This document shows positions 1 through 10,095 of a stretch of DNA of 64,000 nt, piece by piece; position 1 is the first letter of the stretch; each line of letters starts with the position of its first letter. The DNA is taken from NCBI GenBank assembly GCA_016713985.1, contig JADJOD010000014.1, positions 62,001 through 126,000 of the forward strand. Reading direction: 5' to 3'. The stretch is from Lewinellaceae bacterium (lineage in GTDB: Bacteria; Bacteroidota; Bacteroidia; Chitinophagales; Saprospiraceae). The translations under genes and the position numbers were made by a program. A model generated the notes under the pieces. The model did not search any database, was not told the origin of the DNA, and saw only the letters and a program-made list of their open reading frames with translations.

Positions 1-524
1 ATGTTCGACGCTATTCATCAATATACCGGGCTCAATGTGGAAACCGCCGATGAAGCGGATTTGCGCAACTACTGCCGCCAGAACCACATCGAAATCGACG
101 CTTCAATGGGGAAAGCCAAACTCATCGACGAAATTTTCGGGGAAAAGTGGAAGAACACCTGATCCAGCCGACTTTTTTGATCGACTATCCCATCGATATG
201 TCGCCGCTGACCAAAAAACACCGCAGCAAACCGGGATTGGTTGAACGTTTCGAATTATTTGTCAACGGCAAGGAAGTCGCCAACGCCTATTCGGAACTGA
301 ACGACCCGATCGATCAACGCGAACGTTTTGAAGATCAGTTGCGTTTGGCCGCCCGCGGCGACGAAGAGGCGATGGCCATGGACGAGGATTTTTTGCGCGC
401 GCTGGAATACGGCATGCCGCCCACGGGAGGCATCGGTTTTGGCATCGACCGGCTGGCGATGTTGTTTACGGGGCAAAGTTCGATCCAGGAAGTGTTGTTT
501 TTCCCGCAGATGAGGCCGGAATAA
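1..524 (+). CDS. lysS: Lysyl-tRNA synthetase (class II), 3' part, frameshifted
   Basis: This is the C-terminal part of class II LysRS, which charges tRNA-Lys; the gene begins before the window, so the ATG at base 1 is internal. Frame 1 gives a segment ending in LIDEIFGEK, then hits a stop at 160. The frame starting at 147 continues at once with EEHLIQPTF and runs to the stop at 522-524. The class II motif 3 region is intact (PPTGGIGFGIDRLAMLF), as is the typical end (FFPQMRPE). The two frames join around 141-150 in GGGGAAAAGTGG, where one missing base explains the break. A functional lysS is essential, so a sequence error is more likely than a pseudogene. The stop is followed directly by an inverted repeat shared with the convergent patatin gene. 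Confidence 0.93.
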
Positions 525-536
525 GAGTTGTTGTAA

Positions 537-679
537 AGTCATAAGTCATAAGTCATAAGTCATAAGTCGGGAGTCATAAGTCGTGAGTCATAAGTCGTGA
601 GTGGCGTCTACCTTTTTTCACCACTCACGACTTATGACTCACGACTTATGACTCCACGACTCACGACTTATGACTTATG
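537..679. repeat. ATAAGTC-word repeat forming a perfect 34-bp inverted repeat
   Basis: Between the convergent lysS and patatin genes lies a run of short direct repeats (CATAAGT, then GAGTCATAAGTCGT). Bases 571-604 and 621-654 are exact reverse complements (34-bp arms, 16-nt loop 605-620 containing TTTTTT). It can act as a bidirectional terminator by position. The same words recur at 50299-50437, so this is a dispersed family. Confidence 0.85.
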
Positions 680-685
680 TTCCGG

Positions 686-3251
686 CTATTTTCCACACCA
701 TTCCGTACTTAAGCGGCACAAATTTGCCTGCACGCGCACTCTGGCGCGCCGCAATATTTCATCCATTTCAAACTTGCTGAGCCAGCGCGACATGACGATT
801 TTGTCCGGCCGGGCGCTGTCGTACCCGGTTTTGACCAGCATAGGCAGGTCGATGACTTCGTCGTTGCGGGACTCCGACCTCACTTTGTGGTAGATGTAGT
901 CGGTATGCCCGCCGAACGGTGTCTGCATCATGGCGACGATGGGGTCGAGCAGTTTCATCGAATTGTTGCCGTAACGCGCCCTTTTTTCATCCCCGTGGTT
1001 GTCGCTGTTGTAGATCAGGATGATTTTGAACCGCATTTTGGCCAGGTGTTCCACAAAAGCGGCGCGGGAGGAATCGGGAATGTTTTGGGCAATCCAGCCG
1101 GTATCGGGGTTGGCGCAGATGTGTTGGGCAGAAGTTTTGATTTCGTACAGCGTGGTCAGACCCATATTTTCATAAGCGCCTCCATCCATAAAACTGCCGG
1201 TGTTTTCATCGATAAAAACCGGGGAATTGACGTAAGGGAACAACTCGCTGAGGCTGGTCGCTTCCCCGATACTCAGCGATTTGGTGGGGTCCTTTGTACG
1301 GCCGATGCCAATAATATCCACAATAGCAGCATTAAACGGGGATTTGGGATTGGTTTTTCTTTCGGCCGTGTCCAGCAGAACAGGGCTTACAATACCCCTT
1401 CGGCCGTCTTCCACCCTGCAGGTATTGGGGAAAAAAAGCGGCAGGTCGGTTTTGGGCCGGGCGACCTCGTCTTTCCATTCGTTATCGTAGTACAACGAAA
1501 GGAAATTGGTTTTTTTGAGATAATGATGCTGAATAAACCGGTTGGGTCCGAATACCTGCCCCAGGCCCAGGCATACGGCGTTGTCTTCTTCGTCCTGGTG
1601 GCGATCCGTCCTGCTGTACCGGCCTTTGTATAAAAAATTTATACCCGGTATCTGTTGTAGCAGATCGTAAAAGAAAATGCCTGCCAGAGCCGTGGAGATA
1701 TAGTTTCGCCGGAATACCCTGCCGATATAAGCGTCTCTGCGCCCGTCGCAATACATCGCGGTATCCGCAGCGGTGCCCGTTTTTTGCGAATGATCCCACA
1801 AGGCCAGGGTAGCGGCCGTCCCGACAGCGCCGCCGGATACCGCGCTGATGGCAAAACAGCGGCGTTTGAACGCCCCCGCGAAACCCAGTCTAATTCGGTC
1901 AGCACCGCACTCGTCCAGGCGCCGGAGCGCGAGCCGCCGCCTTCCGTGGCTACCAGGAACACGTCGGTGGTGTCGTTCGACACGTAACGGTCTTTTGCCC
2001 AGGTCAAAAAATAGGTTTCCAGATTAGTGCGCTGCAAACTGCCGCTTTTGGGCACTTCCCCGTTGAATTTCAGCCGGTAATGTTCACTTTGCCCGAAAAA
2101 AACGAGCAAAACGATCCAAAACCCGAAGAATAAATATAGCCGCAGGGGCGCCATGTTGTAAATCAGCAGGTCGATTGCCTGGTAGTAGGCGATAAATACA
2201 AACAACACCATCGCAACGGGAACATCCACTGGCTGAACAACTCCTGGGAAGTGACACTTTTGTTGTTGCAAAGCGCAAAAATGACAATGCTCACGAAATA
2301 GGACGTTCGCATGAGCCAGTTGTACCACTTTTCAAATTTGGATTGAAAAGCAAGGTCTTCCTGCCGGTAGTAGTCCTCTTTTTTGCGCTCCACGATCAGG
2401 CATTCGCTGAATGTGCTGAGAAAAAAGGCGACCGCCAGCGGGGGCGCCAGCACAAAAAACAGGAGGATAAGATAATTGAACGCCGGGTGGTAAGGGTAAA
2501 CCCACAACAATACCGTCAGGATCAGCATACCGGCGGGCAACAACAGGAGGTTGGCGCGGAAGGTGCGCCACAATTCCCCCAGAACGGCGTCGAAATCTTC
2601 CGCTTTCCGCATATCCCCGGCTTTTTGTTCCGTCACCATGGGAAACCTCGGCCGGATGAGGGAGCCCCCCAACAAATACAACAATGCGGCGCCGAGCAGA
2701 ACGAGAAAAGAATGTTCGTCGAGCCAAAGCGACAGGGCCGAGGGCTTGTGTACCACCAGTTCGTTGTCGTGCAACAGGGCGAGGGAAAGGGCGGAGTTGA
2801 CCAGCAGCATGGGGATGCCGGATACCATTGCCACCCGCCATGCGCCGCCGGGTTTCCGGTAGTATGCTTCAAAATCTTCCCGCCTCCGGTTGCCGAAAAA
2901 AAATCGCCCCCACCTGCCGGGGTGAAGTCGGGCCGGTTTGTGCCAGAAAATATAACAGACCCAGAAAACGACTAAGCCGTTCAACCCGAAGATCAGGGCA
3001 AAATGGAAAAAATCCTGGTTGCCGGTTTTAATTTCAATCGCGAAAGCGGAAAAAAATTGCTGAATTTTATCAACACGGGTGAGTAAGTATGCCAATAAAA
3101 CACAGAGTATCAACTCTTTAAAGTGCCATCGATAGTACCGCTGGAGTTTGTTGCGTTCGTTATCCTGGTTGTACCACAATTCGTGCAGCCACCTCCGGTT
3201 TTCCCGGAAATTGTGGCGGATGCGGTTTGCGAACGGTTCGGATGATTTCAT
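686..3251 (-). CDS. Membrane-anchored patatin-like phospholipase, two frameshifts
   Basis: Three minus-strand frames join into one protein of about 855 residues. The N-terminal third (3251 to about 2215) carries several hydrophobic segments, for example ELILCVLLAYLL, FALIFGLNGLVVFWVCYIFW and LVLLGAALLYLLGG. A further pair of membrane segments follows in the next frame. The patatin core then shows the glycine-rich oxyanion loop (TEGGGSRSG, near 1950), a nucleophile-elbow-like AVSGG (near 1840; the first Gly of GxSxG is Ala) and the catalytic Asp in FMDGGAYENMG (near 1180). Patatin-family proteins are lipid acyl hydrolases with a Ser-Asp dyad. Frame changes fall at about 2218-2220 (CCC run on the coding strand) and 1873-1877 (GGGGG run). 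The start at 3251 is an ATG. Substrate is unknown; the attached multi-span membrane domain suggests it acts on membrane lipids. Confidence 0.8.
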
Positions 3252-3294
3252 TGCGGCTGTGTTTTCGGGTCGTAAAAATAAGGTTGTTTGATGT

Positions 3295-4560
3295 TTAGCG
3301 CAGTGCGGCTTTCAATTTTTCGAGGTCCGGCCTGACCTTCCGTTCCCGTTTGAGTTCGTACTCGTATACGCGGCGCCCCAGGTCTGCCAGAAAAGGGAAC
3401 CCGGTTTGGTCGTAATCATATTTGTCGTCGTTGAACACTCCGTCGGGGTTGCAAAGCAAGGTAGCCGCGAGAATAAATTCGACCTTGTGGTCAAAATCGA
3501 CAATATAGGCCACATCCGTCAACGTGCCATAAGCTTCTCCCACCTTGTTGAACACACGAACCGTTCCGTTTTGTTGCTTTTTTGAATCGCCGAAGAGGAA
3601 AAATTTCACATACCCGTCGTAGTAAACGGAGTCGTACTTCGGAAAATCGCATTCCCGCGGAAATATTCCCATATAATGCCACAAAAAGGTGTAATCCTCG
3701 GCCGTCAGTAAAAAACGCCGATCCTCCGGAACGGTTTCCGGAAACATAATTGCCCGGAGCATTTTTTCCATATCGCCGAGTGCAAACCAGTTTTTGGCCT
3801 TCATGTCGAAGGGGCGGCGGACGAGCTTGCCCGATGTGTCGCGATAAGCCCGGCCTTTGGCGGTATGGGTTTGCGGGTTTTCCCAGACATGGTTTTCAAA
3901 ACGTTCTTTTTCCCTGAAAATAGTACCCGAAGCGTCGTAGAAACTGATCGGGCTGGCATAACGGTTGTCGCGGCCGGGATAGTTGAACCGATGTACGATA
4001 CCCGTCCGGGAGTAACCCTTTTCCTGCAAATTGCGATTGATATAGTCCCTGCCGAGAAACTCGAACATCCGGTTATAGGCCAGGTTGTCGCTGACGGTGA
4101 AAACTTCACGAATATCGTGCGCGATGCTCGGAACACCACCCGGCGCCGTCGGATCGACGTGAAACGTACGTTGGAAAGGGCGGAGCGAGTCGATCCGGTA
4201 AGCCGTGTTGCGGCTCAGACTTGGATACCCGCTGCGGCGCAGGTTGTTTATTTTCTCTAAGGAAAGCAGCGCAAGCGGCATTTTTACCATGCTGGCCGGG
4301 TAAAAATAACGGTTGGAATCCAGTTGGTAAGTAAAGGATTTGAAAAGCGGGCGCCCCTTCGCATCACGGTCGATTTGTGTGTATATGACCTGTAGTTCGT
4401 ACCGGTTTTTGCGACCCAGTACCTCCCGCCCGACGGCTTCGCTTTTTAAACCGGACAGGATCACGTGGAGCGGATCACCCGTCTGTTGCGCGGTTTTTTT
4501 TCCACCCGAGCAGGAAAAGAGCAGGCCGGTAAAAAAAATTAAGCAGAAAAGAAGTCTCAT
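3295..4560 (-). CDS. Serine hydrolase lipoprotein, class A beta-lactamase-like
   Basis: A predicted lipoprotein of 421 residues. I choose the ATG at 4560, because it is followed by a signal sequence ending in the lipobox LLFSC; the longer frame upstream adds 37 residues without signal character. The class A beta-lactamase/DD-peptidase-like fold is supported by SMVK (SxxK nucleophile motif in FYPASMVKMPLALL), SDN in VSDNLAYNRMFEF, and KVG in place of KTG (NKVGEAYGTLTDVAY). These motifs bind and acylate beta-lactams or peptidoglycan-type substrates in the family. The protein is longer than a normal class A enzyme (about 290 residues) and has inserts, so a cell-wall or unknown amide/ester hydrolase is as likely as a resistance enzyme. 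It is transcribed away from the lipocalin-like gene at 4734. Confidence 0.8.
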   Translation of the reverse strand: MRLLFCLIFFTGLLFSCSGGKKTAQQTGDPLHVILSGLKSEAVGREVLGRKNRYELQVIYTQIDRDAKGRPLFKSFTYQLDSNRYFYPASMVKMPLALLSLEKINNLRRSGYPSLSRNTAYRIDSLRPFQRTFHVDPTAPGGVPSIAHDIREVFTVSDNLAYNRMFEFLGRDYINRNLQEKGYSRTGIVHRFNYPGRDNRYASPISFYDASGTIFREKERFENHVWENPQTHTAKGRAYRDTSGKLVRRPFDMKAKNWFALGDMEKMLRAIMFPETVPEDRRFLLTAEDYTFLWHYMGIFPRECDFPKYDSVYYDGYVKFFLFGDSKKQQNGTVRVFNKVGEAYGTLTDVAYIVDFDHKVEFILAATLLCNPDGVFNDDKYDYDQTGFPFLADLGRRVYEYELKRERKVRPDLEKLKAALR

Positions 4561-4733
4561 CGGATGTTGTTTGTAACGGCAAAGATGCCCATAAAGCGCC
4601 GAAAAGTCGTATAACAACACCTTTACCTTTTGTACACCAAAAGGTTTAGGCATACATGAAAACTTTAACAAAAATTATGATGTGACAAGGCCGTAATGTG
4701 TTAACTTCGCAGTATCAAAAATCGATTAATCCT

Positions 4734-5111
4734 ATGTCTACTTACACACCTTCGGTTCGGGGAGCTATCTCTGTCCTTTTTTTAGCATCCCTTTTTTCAT
4801 TCCGTTTCGCCGATGCCCAGTTACAAGGCAAATGGGAATGCAACACCAAGTCCGGCGCTCTGGACGCGTCTACCACGTATCAGATAAATTGCGACGGCTA
4901 CCTGTTTTTCAAGCCGGACAACACGCTGGAGAGTACCTGTCTCGACGGCTTTTTCCCGACGGGAACTTCCTGGGAAATTAGCGGCAACCGGCTGATTCTC
5001 AAAGATTCAGACGGACAGGCTTTTGCTCATTTTGAGATCAAAAAACTGGAAAGCGCCGACCTGACCCTTACCCGGGGGGGCGTCACCTACCAGTTCCGAA
5101 AGTCCGGCTAA
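4734..5111 (+). CDS. Small secreted lipocalin-like protein
   Basis: This encodes 125 residues. The ATG at 4734 is chosen because it directly precedes a signal peptide (SVLFLASLFSFRFADA, cleavage before Q); an upstream in-frame start at 4698 would put 12 polar residues in front. The mature protein of about 95 residues begins with LQGKWECN and has alternating beta-strand character (YLFFKPDNTLEST, SWEISGNRLILKD, LTLTRGGVTYQF). This is the usual pattern of Bacteroidota lipocalin-like domains (a GKW start and an eight-strand barrel). Two Cys pairs could form disulfides. Function is unknown. The 3' end overlaps the end of the convergent SGNH hydrolase gene by 4 bp. Confidence 0.7.
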   Translation: MSTYTPSVRGAISVLFLASLFSFRFADAQLQGKWECNTKSGALDASTTYQINCDGYLFFKPDNTLESTCLDGFFPTGTSWEISGNRLILKDSDGQAFAHFEIKKLESADLTLTRGGVTYQFRKSG

Positions 5112-5784
5112 ATACCCGTTATTTTTTCCAGGAGCATTTGGGCCACCAACTGATTGCCGGTATCGTTGAGGTGCACGCCGTCGGTGGTGAGGATACCTTT
5201 TTCCTTGTTGTCGGGATTGTGCTCGACGTTATAATTTAAAAACGCCGTGCGAAAATCGCAAAGCGTGCATCGGTACGTCGACGCCAGTTCCCGGATGATT
5301 TGGGAATACTGGTTCAATTCGCCGTCCTGGCTGTTGGAGCAATCGGTTTTTTCGCCGATACAGGCGGGGGTGCAAAGGATCAGTTTGATGCCCGCATCCC
5401 GCATTTTAGAGATCAAAGCTTCGTAGAAGCGGCCAAATTTGTCGGCATCGGTACCGGTGCCGTACGAACGTTTATGCCACACGTCGTTGACGCCCACATA
5501 AATAACCACCACGTCCGGCTTTTTTTCCAGTACGTCTTTTTCGAGCCTTAGAAAAAGATCATACACCTTATTGCCGCTGATACCCGCCCCGATGAGGTCG
5601 TAATCGGCGCTTTTTCCGCCGGCGCTGAGCATTTCGCCCATTTTAACGATGTAGCCGCCGGGCCGAACGCCTGCTTCCGTAATACTGTCGCCGAAAAAAC
5701 GACACGGGTGGGTTTATCCATGTTTTTGAAAGAGCAAAGAAAAAGAGTCAGGAACAGCAAAAGGGATGAATACAGGTGTTTCAT
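5108..5784 (-). CDS. SGNH/GDSL-family hydrolase, frameshifted
   Basis: Two minus-strand frames make one secreted SGNH hydrolase of about 225 residues. The first frame starts at 5784 with a signal sequence (LLLFLTLFLCSF) and reaches PTRVVF. The other frame resumes with FFGDSIT, which holds the block I nucleophile Ser, and then GAGISGNK, YVGVNDVWHK (block III Asn) and DGVHLND (block V Asp-His). All four SGNH blocks are present once the frames are joined. The break lies in a run of six T on the coding strand (5693-5698), where one more T restores the frame. The family hydrolyses esters of lipids or carbohydrates, commonly deacetylating sugars; the substrate cannot be told here. RNase P RNA lies just upstream on the same strand. 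Confidence 0.83.
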
Positions 5785-5810
5785 ATCCAATGGTTTACGG
5801 TTAAAAAAAA

Positions 5811-6204
5811 ACTACAGACCTGTAAGCCGGATTCTGTCTCCCCGGCGTAAACCGGGGGCTCTGCCATTTATCTGATTCCGGCGGTCGCCCGGCGGAATTT
5901 GCGCTGCCTACCCCCCTTGCCACCCCGGAAACCCGGGATGATACGCGAGCAACGTAAAATCAAGGTGTACACGGCATTTCAACCCGCAAGGTTTATCCCT
6001 GGCGCCGGTTGCCCGGCGCCATCGTGCGCTCTTACCGCACGTTTTCACCCTTACCACTCTTCCGGTTGCCCGAAAAAACGGCGGTAATTTTCTGTGACAC
6101 TGTCTATCTTTCCGAACTGCTTCGGAAAGTCCACCCGTTAGGTGGTGCGGCGCTCTGTGTTGTCCGGACTTTCCTCCCCGTAAGGCGGCAGAGCGGTCTG
6201 TAGT
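5811..6204 (-). ncRNA. rnpB: RNase P RNA, class A
   Basis: Reading the minus strand, the 5' end ACTACAGACC (6204-6195) pairs with GGTCTGTAGT at the 3' end (5820-5811), forming helix P1. Landmarks are GGAGGAAAGTCCGGAC near the start, GGGTGAAAACGTGCGGTAAGA in the middle and GACAGAATCCGGCTTA near the end, all in the order of the bacterial RNase P RNA core. The length of 394 nt suits class A. The RNA is followed by a run of T (GTTTTTTTTTAACC), consistent with an intrinsic terminator closing on P1. It is the catalytic subunit that trims tRNA 5' leaders. Confidence 0.95.
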
Positions 6205-6247
6205 TTCTTTTCTTTTGTTTGCAGCAATTTTACACCCCCAACAAGTA

Positions 6248-6276
6248 TTGGCGTAAACTTTGTTTAGATACTTTTG
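6248..6276 (+). promoter_or_regulatory. Bacteroidota-type promoter for the histidine kinase
   Basis: TTG at 6248-6250 and TACTTTTG at 6269-6276, separated by 18 bp, match the TTG / TAnnTTTG pattern of the primary sigma factor in this phylum. The kinase start codon is about 90 bp downstream. Confidence 0.4.
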
Positions 6277-6368
6277 CCCGCGAAAAAGACGCATTTGTTT
6301 CATTTCGGCGGGACTGCATTCTAAAAAACACCTGTCGATACCGGCTTTTTCCCGATAAAGCTTCCCTT

Positions 6369-9300
6369 ATGCTACAACGCTTGCTCCTTTACCTGGTTGC
6401 TATGGCCGTCCTCCTTGCGGTGGCCGTAAGTGCCGGCCAATGGGACAAAGATACGGCACTGCTGCAAGAGCATGCCGATCAAATCACTGATTATCTTGCG
6501 GAGCAGGAGTCGGAGGCCTTGAACTGGGTGAAAACAAACCGCGCCGCCTTAGAATCCGCTACGGCCGGCCAGTCGACGCAGCAGTGGATAAATGCTATTG
6601 AAAATCAGGCACTTAAAGATTATACTGTACTGATTGTTCGCGGCGATTCCGTACTCGCCTGGTCGAACAATAAAATACTTCCCACGGCATCACAATTAAA
6701 AGAAACCGGGAATGGCGCCCGTTCCCTCCTGCAACTGCCCGCCGGCTATTTTGCCGTTCACCGGGAAACGGCCGGACGGGAAACGCTGCTCAGTTTGTTC
6801 CCCATTCGGTATCACACCGTAGCCACGGGCGCCGAACAACAACCTTTCCCTGCGGGAAACAACATTCCGGGTACCATACAAATCAGCGAAACCCGGACGG
6901 ATTATCTCGTGCAGGCGGGCGGCAAAGACCTGTGCTGGTTAGACGCGGCCGGGCCGGTGCACTCCAACCTGCTGCAATGGGTAAAACTGGTTTTTTACGC
7001 CCTCTTTTTTGTCGTGTTGTTTGGCTTGTTCAACCAGGGGGCCGTGTGGTTGTCCGACAAATATTCGCCGCCGGTGGGCGGCGCTTTGTTGCTGGCGGTG
7101 GCCGGAGGGGTATATTGGCTCAACGGCCAGTTCGATTTTACCGGAAGTCAGTTCGGCGATTTGCCGCTTTTTGCGCAAAAATTCGAATCACCCTCGCTCA
7201 TCGGCAAATCACTGGGCGACTGGCTGGTCAATATCAGTTTGCTGGTCTGGCTGATGGTATTTTTCCATCGCCGGATCCGGGCAGCTTCTTTGGGAAATAT
7301 TCCACTTCCCGTCCGGATTGCCCTCAGCGTTGTTTTTTACCTGTCCACCATGATGTGTATCCTGGTGGGGGTGGAAGTGCTGCGGCGCCTGGTGTTTCAT
7401 TCGGGCATCGGGTTCGACTTCGAAAACGTGCTCAACTCCGACCAGTTCAGTTTGCTGGCGGTGGGCGGCATCATTCTTTTGATGGTCGGTTTATTTCTTT
7501 TCAGCCACCGGATGATGCTGACCTTGCGCCGGGTAAAACTCAGCCGTGTGCAACGGGCTGCCGCCTTGGCAGCTGCGGCGATCCTGATGGGCGTCATTTG
7601 TTTTGCCAACGACTCCAGTCTGCAAATCAACCCGCTGTATATTCTCGGACTTGCGGTTTTGTACGCCGTGATATTTGACGTTTTTGTCCATTGGGTGGAA
7701 GGCGGATTCGGCTGGATCGTGATCTGGCTGCTGATGTTCTCTTTGTTTGGTTCGGTACTGCTGTATAGATATAATGACTTAAAAGACAGGGAAATACGGC
7801 TTGATTACGCAAAAGCGCTCGCCCAGGAACGCGACCTGGAAGCCGTGGAATCCTTGCTGCCCGAACTGCTGGCCACCTTCCGGCGCGATTCACAACGCCT
7901 GAACGTGTTGTTAAAACCCTGGCCCTTCAAACCCGAGGTGGAAGACCTGAGCGGTTATTTTAACAGCCTCATTTTTAAAGACAATTACCTGTTCCAGCAC
8001 TACCGCCTGAACGTATTTGCGTTCGACCGCGGCGGCGAATCCGTGTTGCTCGAACAGTCGCAGGATTACAATTATGTGGTGACCCAAAACTGGAGCCAGG
8101 GACAGCCGCTTCCAACCAACCCCGGCATTCGTTTCCACACGGACGCCGACGGCAAATTCCGGTATATGATGGCGCTTCAGGCCAACCGGATGAACGATGC
8201 CGCCCAACCGGTGAATGTTTTTTGCTTTTTTGACCATGAATACCCCGCTCCGTCCCGGGTGTACGCCCAATTGTTTTACAATACGCCGTACAAAAACCTG
8301 AAACGTTTGTCGCGTTACGACTTTGCCGTCCTGAAAAACGGCAAATTGGTCGTGGAGCAGGGGCAGGGAAATATCATGGCTTTGGATACCGGTCTTGAAA
8401 ACGGCGAAGCCCGCGAGATCGAAACGGAACAACCCAATCGCCTGGATGCCGTGTATAAAAGCAAGGACGGGCAAACCATCGCCGTGGTGGGCCGGCCGAA
8501 AGGTGGGTCGATCAAACAACTGTACCTGTTTTCGATGTTGTTCACCTTAGCCTCTTTGTTCCTGTTCGCGCTCGCCCTGGCCAATTCGTGGCTGCATTTT
8601 CTGCCCGAAAAGTATCAGTTCCGGGTTACGGTGCGGGGCTCGCTGGCCAAACGAATTCAATACTGGATGGCCACGTTGATCGGCCTCGCGTTTTTTGTGG
8701 TCGGCCTGCTGACCTACCACCACTTTACCACCGCTTCCAGGGACGCCGAACGCGCCAGCTTAGATTACCGGGCGGAAGCGATGTTGACCAACCTGAAAAC
8801 ACAGTTGCTGGGTTCGTCCCTTTCCGCCGACAGCCTGAGCCGCTCCCTGCCGAAATCGTTGTCCAATATTTCGGGCAGCCTTTCTATGGACGCCAACCTG
8901 TATTCCCTTTCCGGCAACCTCGAATTTAGCACCCAGGATGACCTGAAACAATTGGGTATCCTGCCCGGAAAAATGAACCCGCTGGCCCTGGCCACGTTAA
9001 AAAACAGCAAACTGCCGGAATTGGTGGAAGCCGAAAAAATTGCGGGATTCGATTATTATACGAAGTATTTGCCGCTCCGCACCGGGCAAAATCAATTGCT
9101 CGGCTTTTTGGGGGTGCCTTATCAACTCAGCGACCGGAAAATCGGCGCCGAGGTGTCCGATTTTATCGGGATGCTGGCCAGTTTGTACGTTTTTCTGCTG
9201 TTCATCGCGTTCGTTGTAACCATTCTGCTGGCGCGTTCCATCACCCGGCCGCTGACCCTTATTTCCGAAAAAATCAAGGTGCTGAAATTAGAGGATAAAA

Positions 9301-10088
9301 ACCAACCGCTTCAATATCAGGGAGATGCGCAGGATGAGTTGAGTGAATTGATCGGCGCCTACAATCGTATGGTGGAAAAATTAGAAAACTCGAAGGTGCA
9401 ACTGGTACGCCTCGAACGGGAAGGCGCGTGGCGCGAAATGGCCCGCCAGGTCGCCCACGACATCAAGAACCCGCTGACCACCATGAAACTCTCCATGCAG
9501 CAATTAGAGCGGGTATCGGGCAATCCCGAACAAGCGGCGGCTTACCTGCGCAAGGCGATTACCCGGCTGATCGAACAAATCGACTCGCTGGCGCAAATAG
9601 CCTCCGAATTCTCCATGTTTGCCAACCTCGACATCCGCCAGAAATCCGACATGGTCGTGAACGAAGTGGTGGAAAGCGTCTACGACCTGTTCAGCGAACA
9701 AAAAAACGTCGCGCTCGACCTGCAAATTCCTTCCGAACGATACCATATCCTCGGCGACAAAAACCACCTGATCCGGGTGTTTAATAATTTGGTTATCAAT
9801 GCGATACAAGCCATTCCTTCCGACCGGGACGGCCAGATACGGGTGTCGCTGAACCGCGACGGCAACTACGCCATTATCAAAATCAGCGACAACGGCGGGG
9901 GTATTCCGCCGGAAATACGGGAGCGGGTGTTCGAGCCGAATTTTACCACCAAAACCTCCGGCAGCGGCCTCGGCCTCGCCATCTGCAAAAAAATCATCGA
10001 AGCCCACGACGGCACGATCCGGTTTGAAACGCGGGAAAATGAAGGCACGGACTTTTTTGTGGAAATGCCGATTACGGCGGTGGGGTAA
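6369..10088 (+). CDS. Polytopic sensor histidine kinase, NtrY-like core
   Basis: This is a 1239-residue inner-membrane sensor kinase. The ATG at 6369 is chosen because it starts the first membrane helix (LLLYLVAMAVLLAVAVSAG); in-frame codons upstream show no coding character. In order it has an extracytoplasmic region (about 25-190), a block of roughly eight membrane helices (about 195-460), a second soluble region, two helices (around 720 and 780), another soluble region, one helix and a HAMP linker (ARSITRPL). The kinase core follows, with H-box VAHDIKNPL in a REMARQVAHDIKNPL context as in NtrY, N-box NNLVINAIQA, G1 SDNGGGIPP, F-box FEPNFTT and G2 SGSGLGLAICKK. No receiver domain or adjacent response regulator is present. 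The ligand is unknown. Its last 111 bp recur at 11677-11787. Confidence 0.9.
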   Translation: MLQRLLLYLVAMAVLLAVAVSAGQWDKDTALLQEHADQITDYLAEQESEALNWVKTNRAALESATAGQSTQQWINAIENQALKDYTVLIVRGDSVLAWSNNKILPTASQLKETGNGARSLLQLPAGYFAVHRETAGRETLLSLFPIRYHTVATGAEQQPFPAGNNIPGTIQISETRTDYLVQAGGKDLCWLDAAGPVHSNLLQWVKLVFYALFFVVLFGLFNQGAVWLSDKYSPPVGGALLLAVAGGVYWLNGQFDFTGSQFGDLPLFAQKFESPSLIGKSLGDWLVNISLLVWLMVFFHRRIRAASLGNIPLPVRIALSVVFYLSTMMCILVGVEVLRRLVFHSGIGFDFENVLNSDQFSLLAVGGIILLMVGLFLFSHRMMLTLRRVKLSRVQRAAALAAAAILMGVICFANDSSLQINPLYILGLAVLYAVIFDVFVHWVEGGFGWIVIWLLMFSLFGSVLLYRYNDLKDREIRLDYAKALAQERDLEAVESLLPELLATFRRDSQRLNVLLKPWPFKPEVEDLSGYFNSLIFKDNYLFQHYRLNVFAFDRGGESVLLEQSQDYNYVVTQNWSQGQPLPTNPGIRFHTDADGKFRYMMALQANRMNDAAQPVNVFCFFDHEYPAPSRVYAQLFYNTPYKNLKRLSRYDFAVLKNGKLVVEQGQGNIMALDTGLENGEAREIETEQPNRLDAVYKSKDGQTIAVVGRPKGGSIKQLYLFSMLFTLASLFLFALALANSWLHFLPEKYQFRVTVRGSLAKRIQYWMATLIGLAFFVVGLLTYHHFTTASRDAERASLDYRAEAMLTNLKTQLLGSSLSADSLSRSLPKSLSNISGSLSMDANLYSLSGNLEFSTQDDLKQLGILPGKMNPLALATLKNSKLPELVEAEKIAGFDYYTKYLPLRTGQNQLLGFLGVPYQLSDRKIGAEVSDFIGMLASLYVFLLFIAFVVTILLARSITRPLTLISEKIKVLKLEDKNQPLQYQGDAQDELSELIGAYNRMVEKLENSKVQLVRLEREGAWREMARQVAHDIKNPLTTMKLSMQQLERVSGNPEQAAAYLRKAITRLIEQIDSLAQIASEFSMFANLDIRQKSDMVVNEVVESVYDLFSEQKNVALDLQIPSERYHILGDKNHLIRVFNNLVINAIQAIPSDRDGQIRVSLNRDGNYAIIKISDNGGGIPPEIRERVFEPNFTTKTSGSGLGLAICKKIIEAHDGTIRFETRENEGTDFFVEMPITAVG

Positions 10089-10095
10089 GGCCTAA

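Noticed and set aside
887..1633. 248-codon plus-strand ORF
   Set aside because: It is the antisense shadow of the patatin-like gene, which has clear motifs on the other strand.
3295..4560. Calling the serine hydrolase a beta-lactamase resistance gene
   Set aside because: SxxK and SDN are present, but KTG is KVG, the protein is much longer than class A enzymes and it is a lipoprotein; resistance cannot be claimed.
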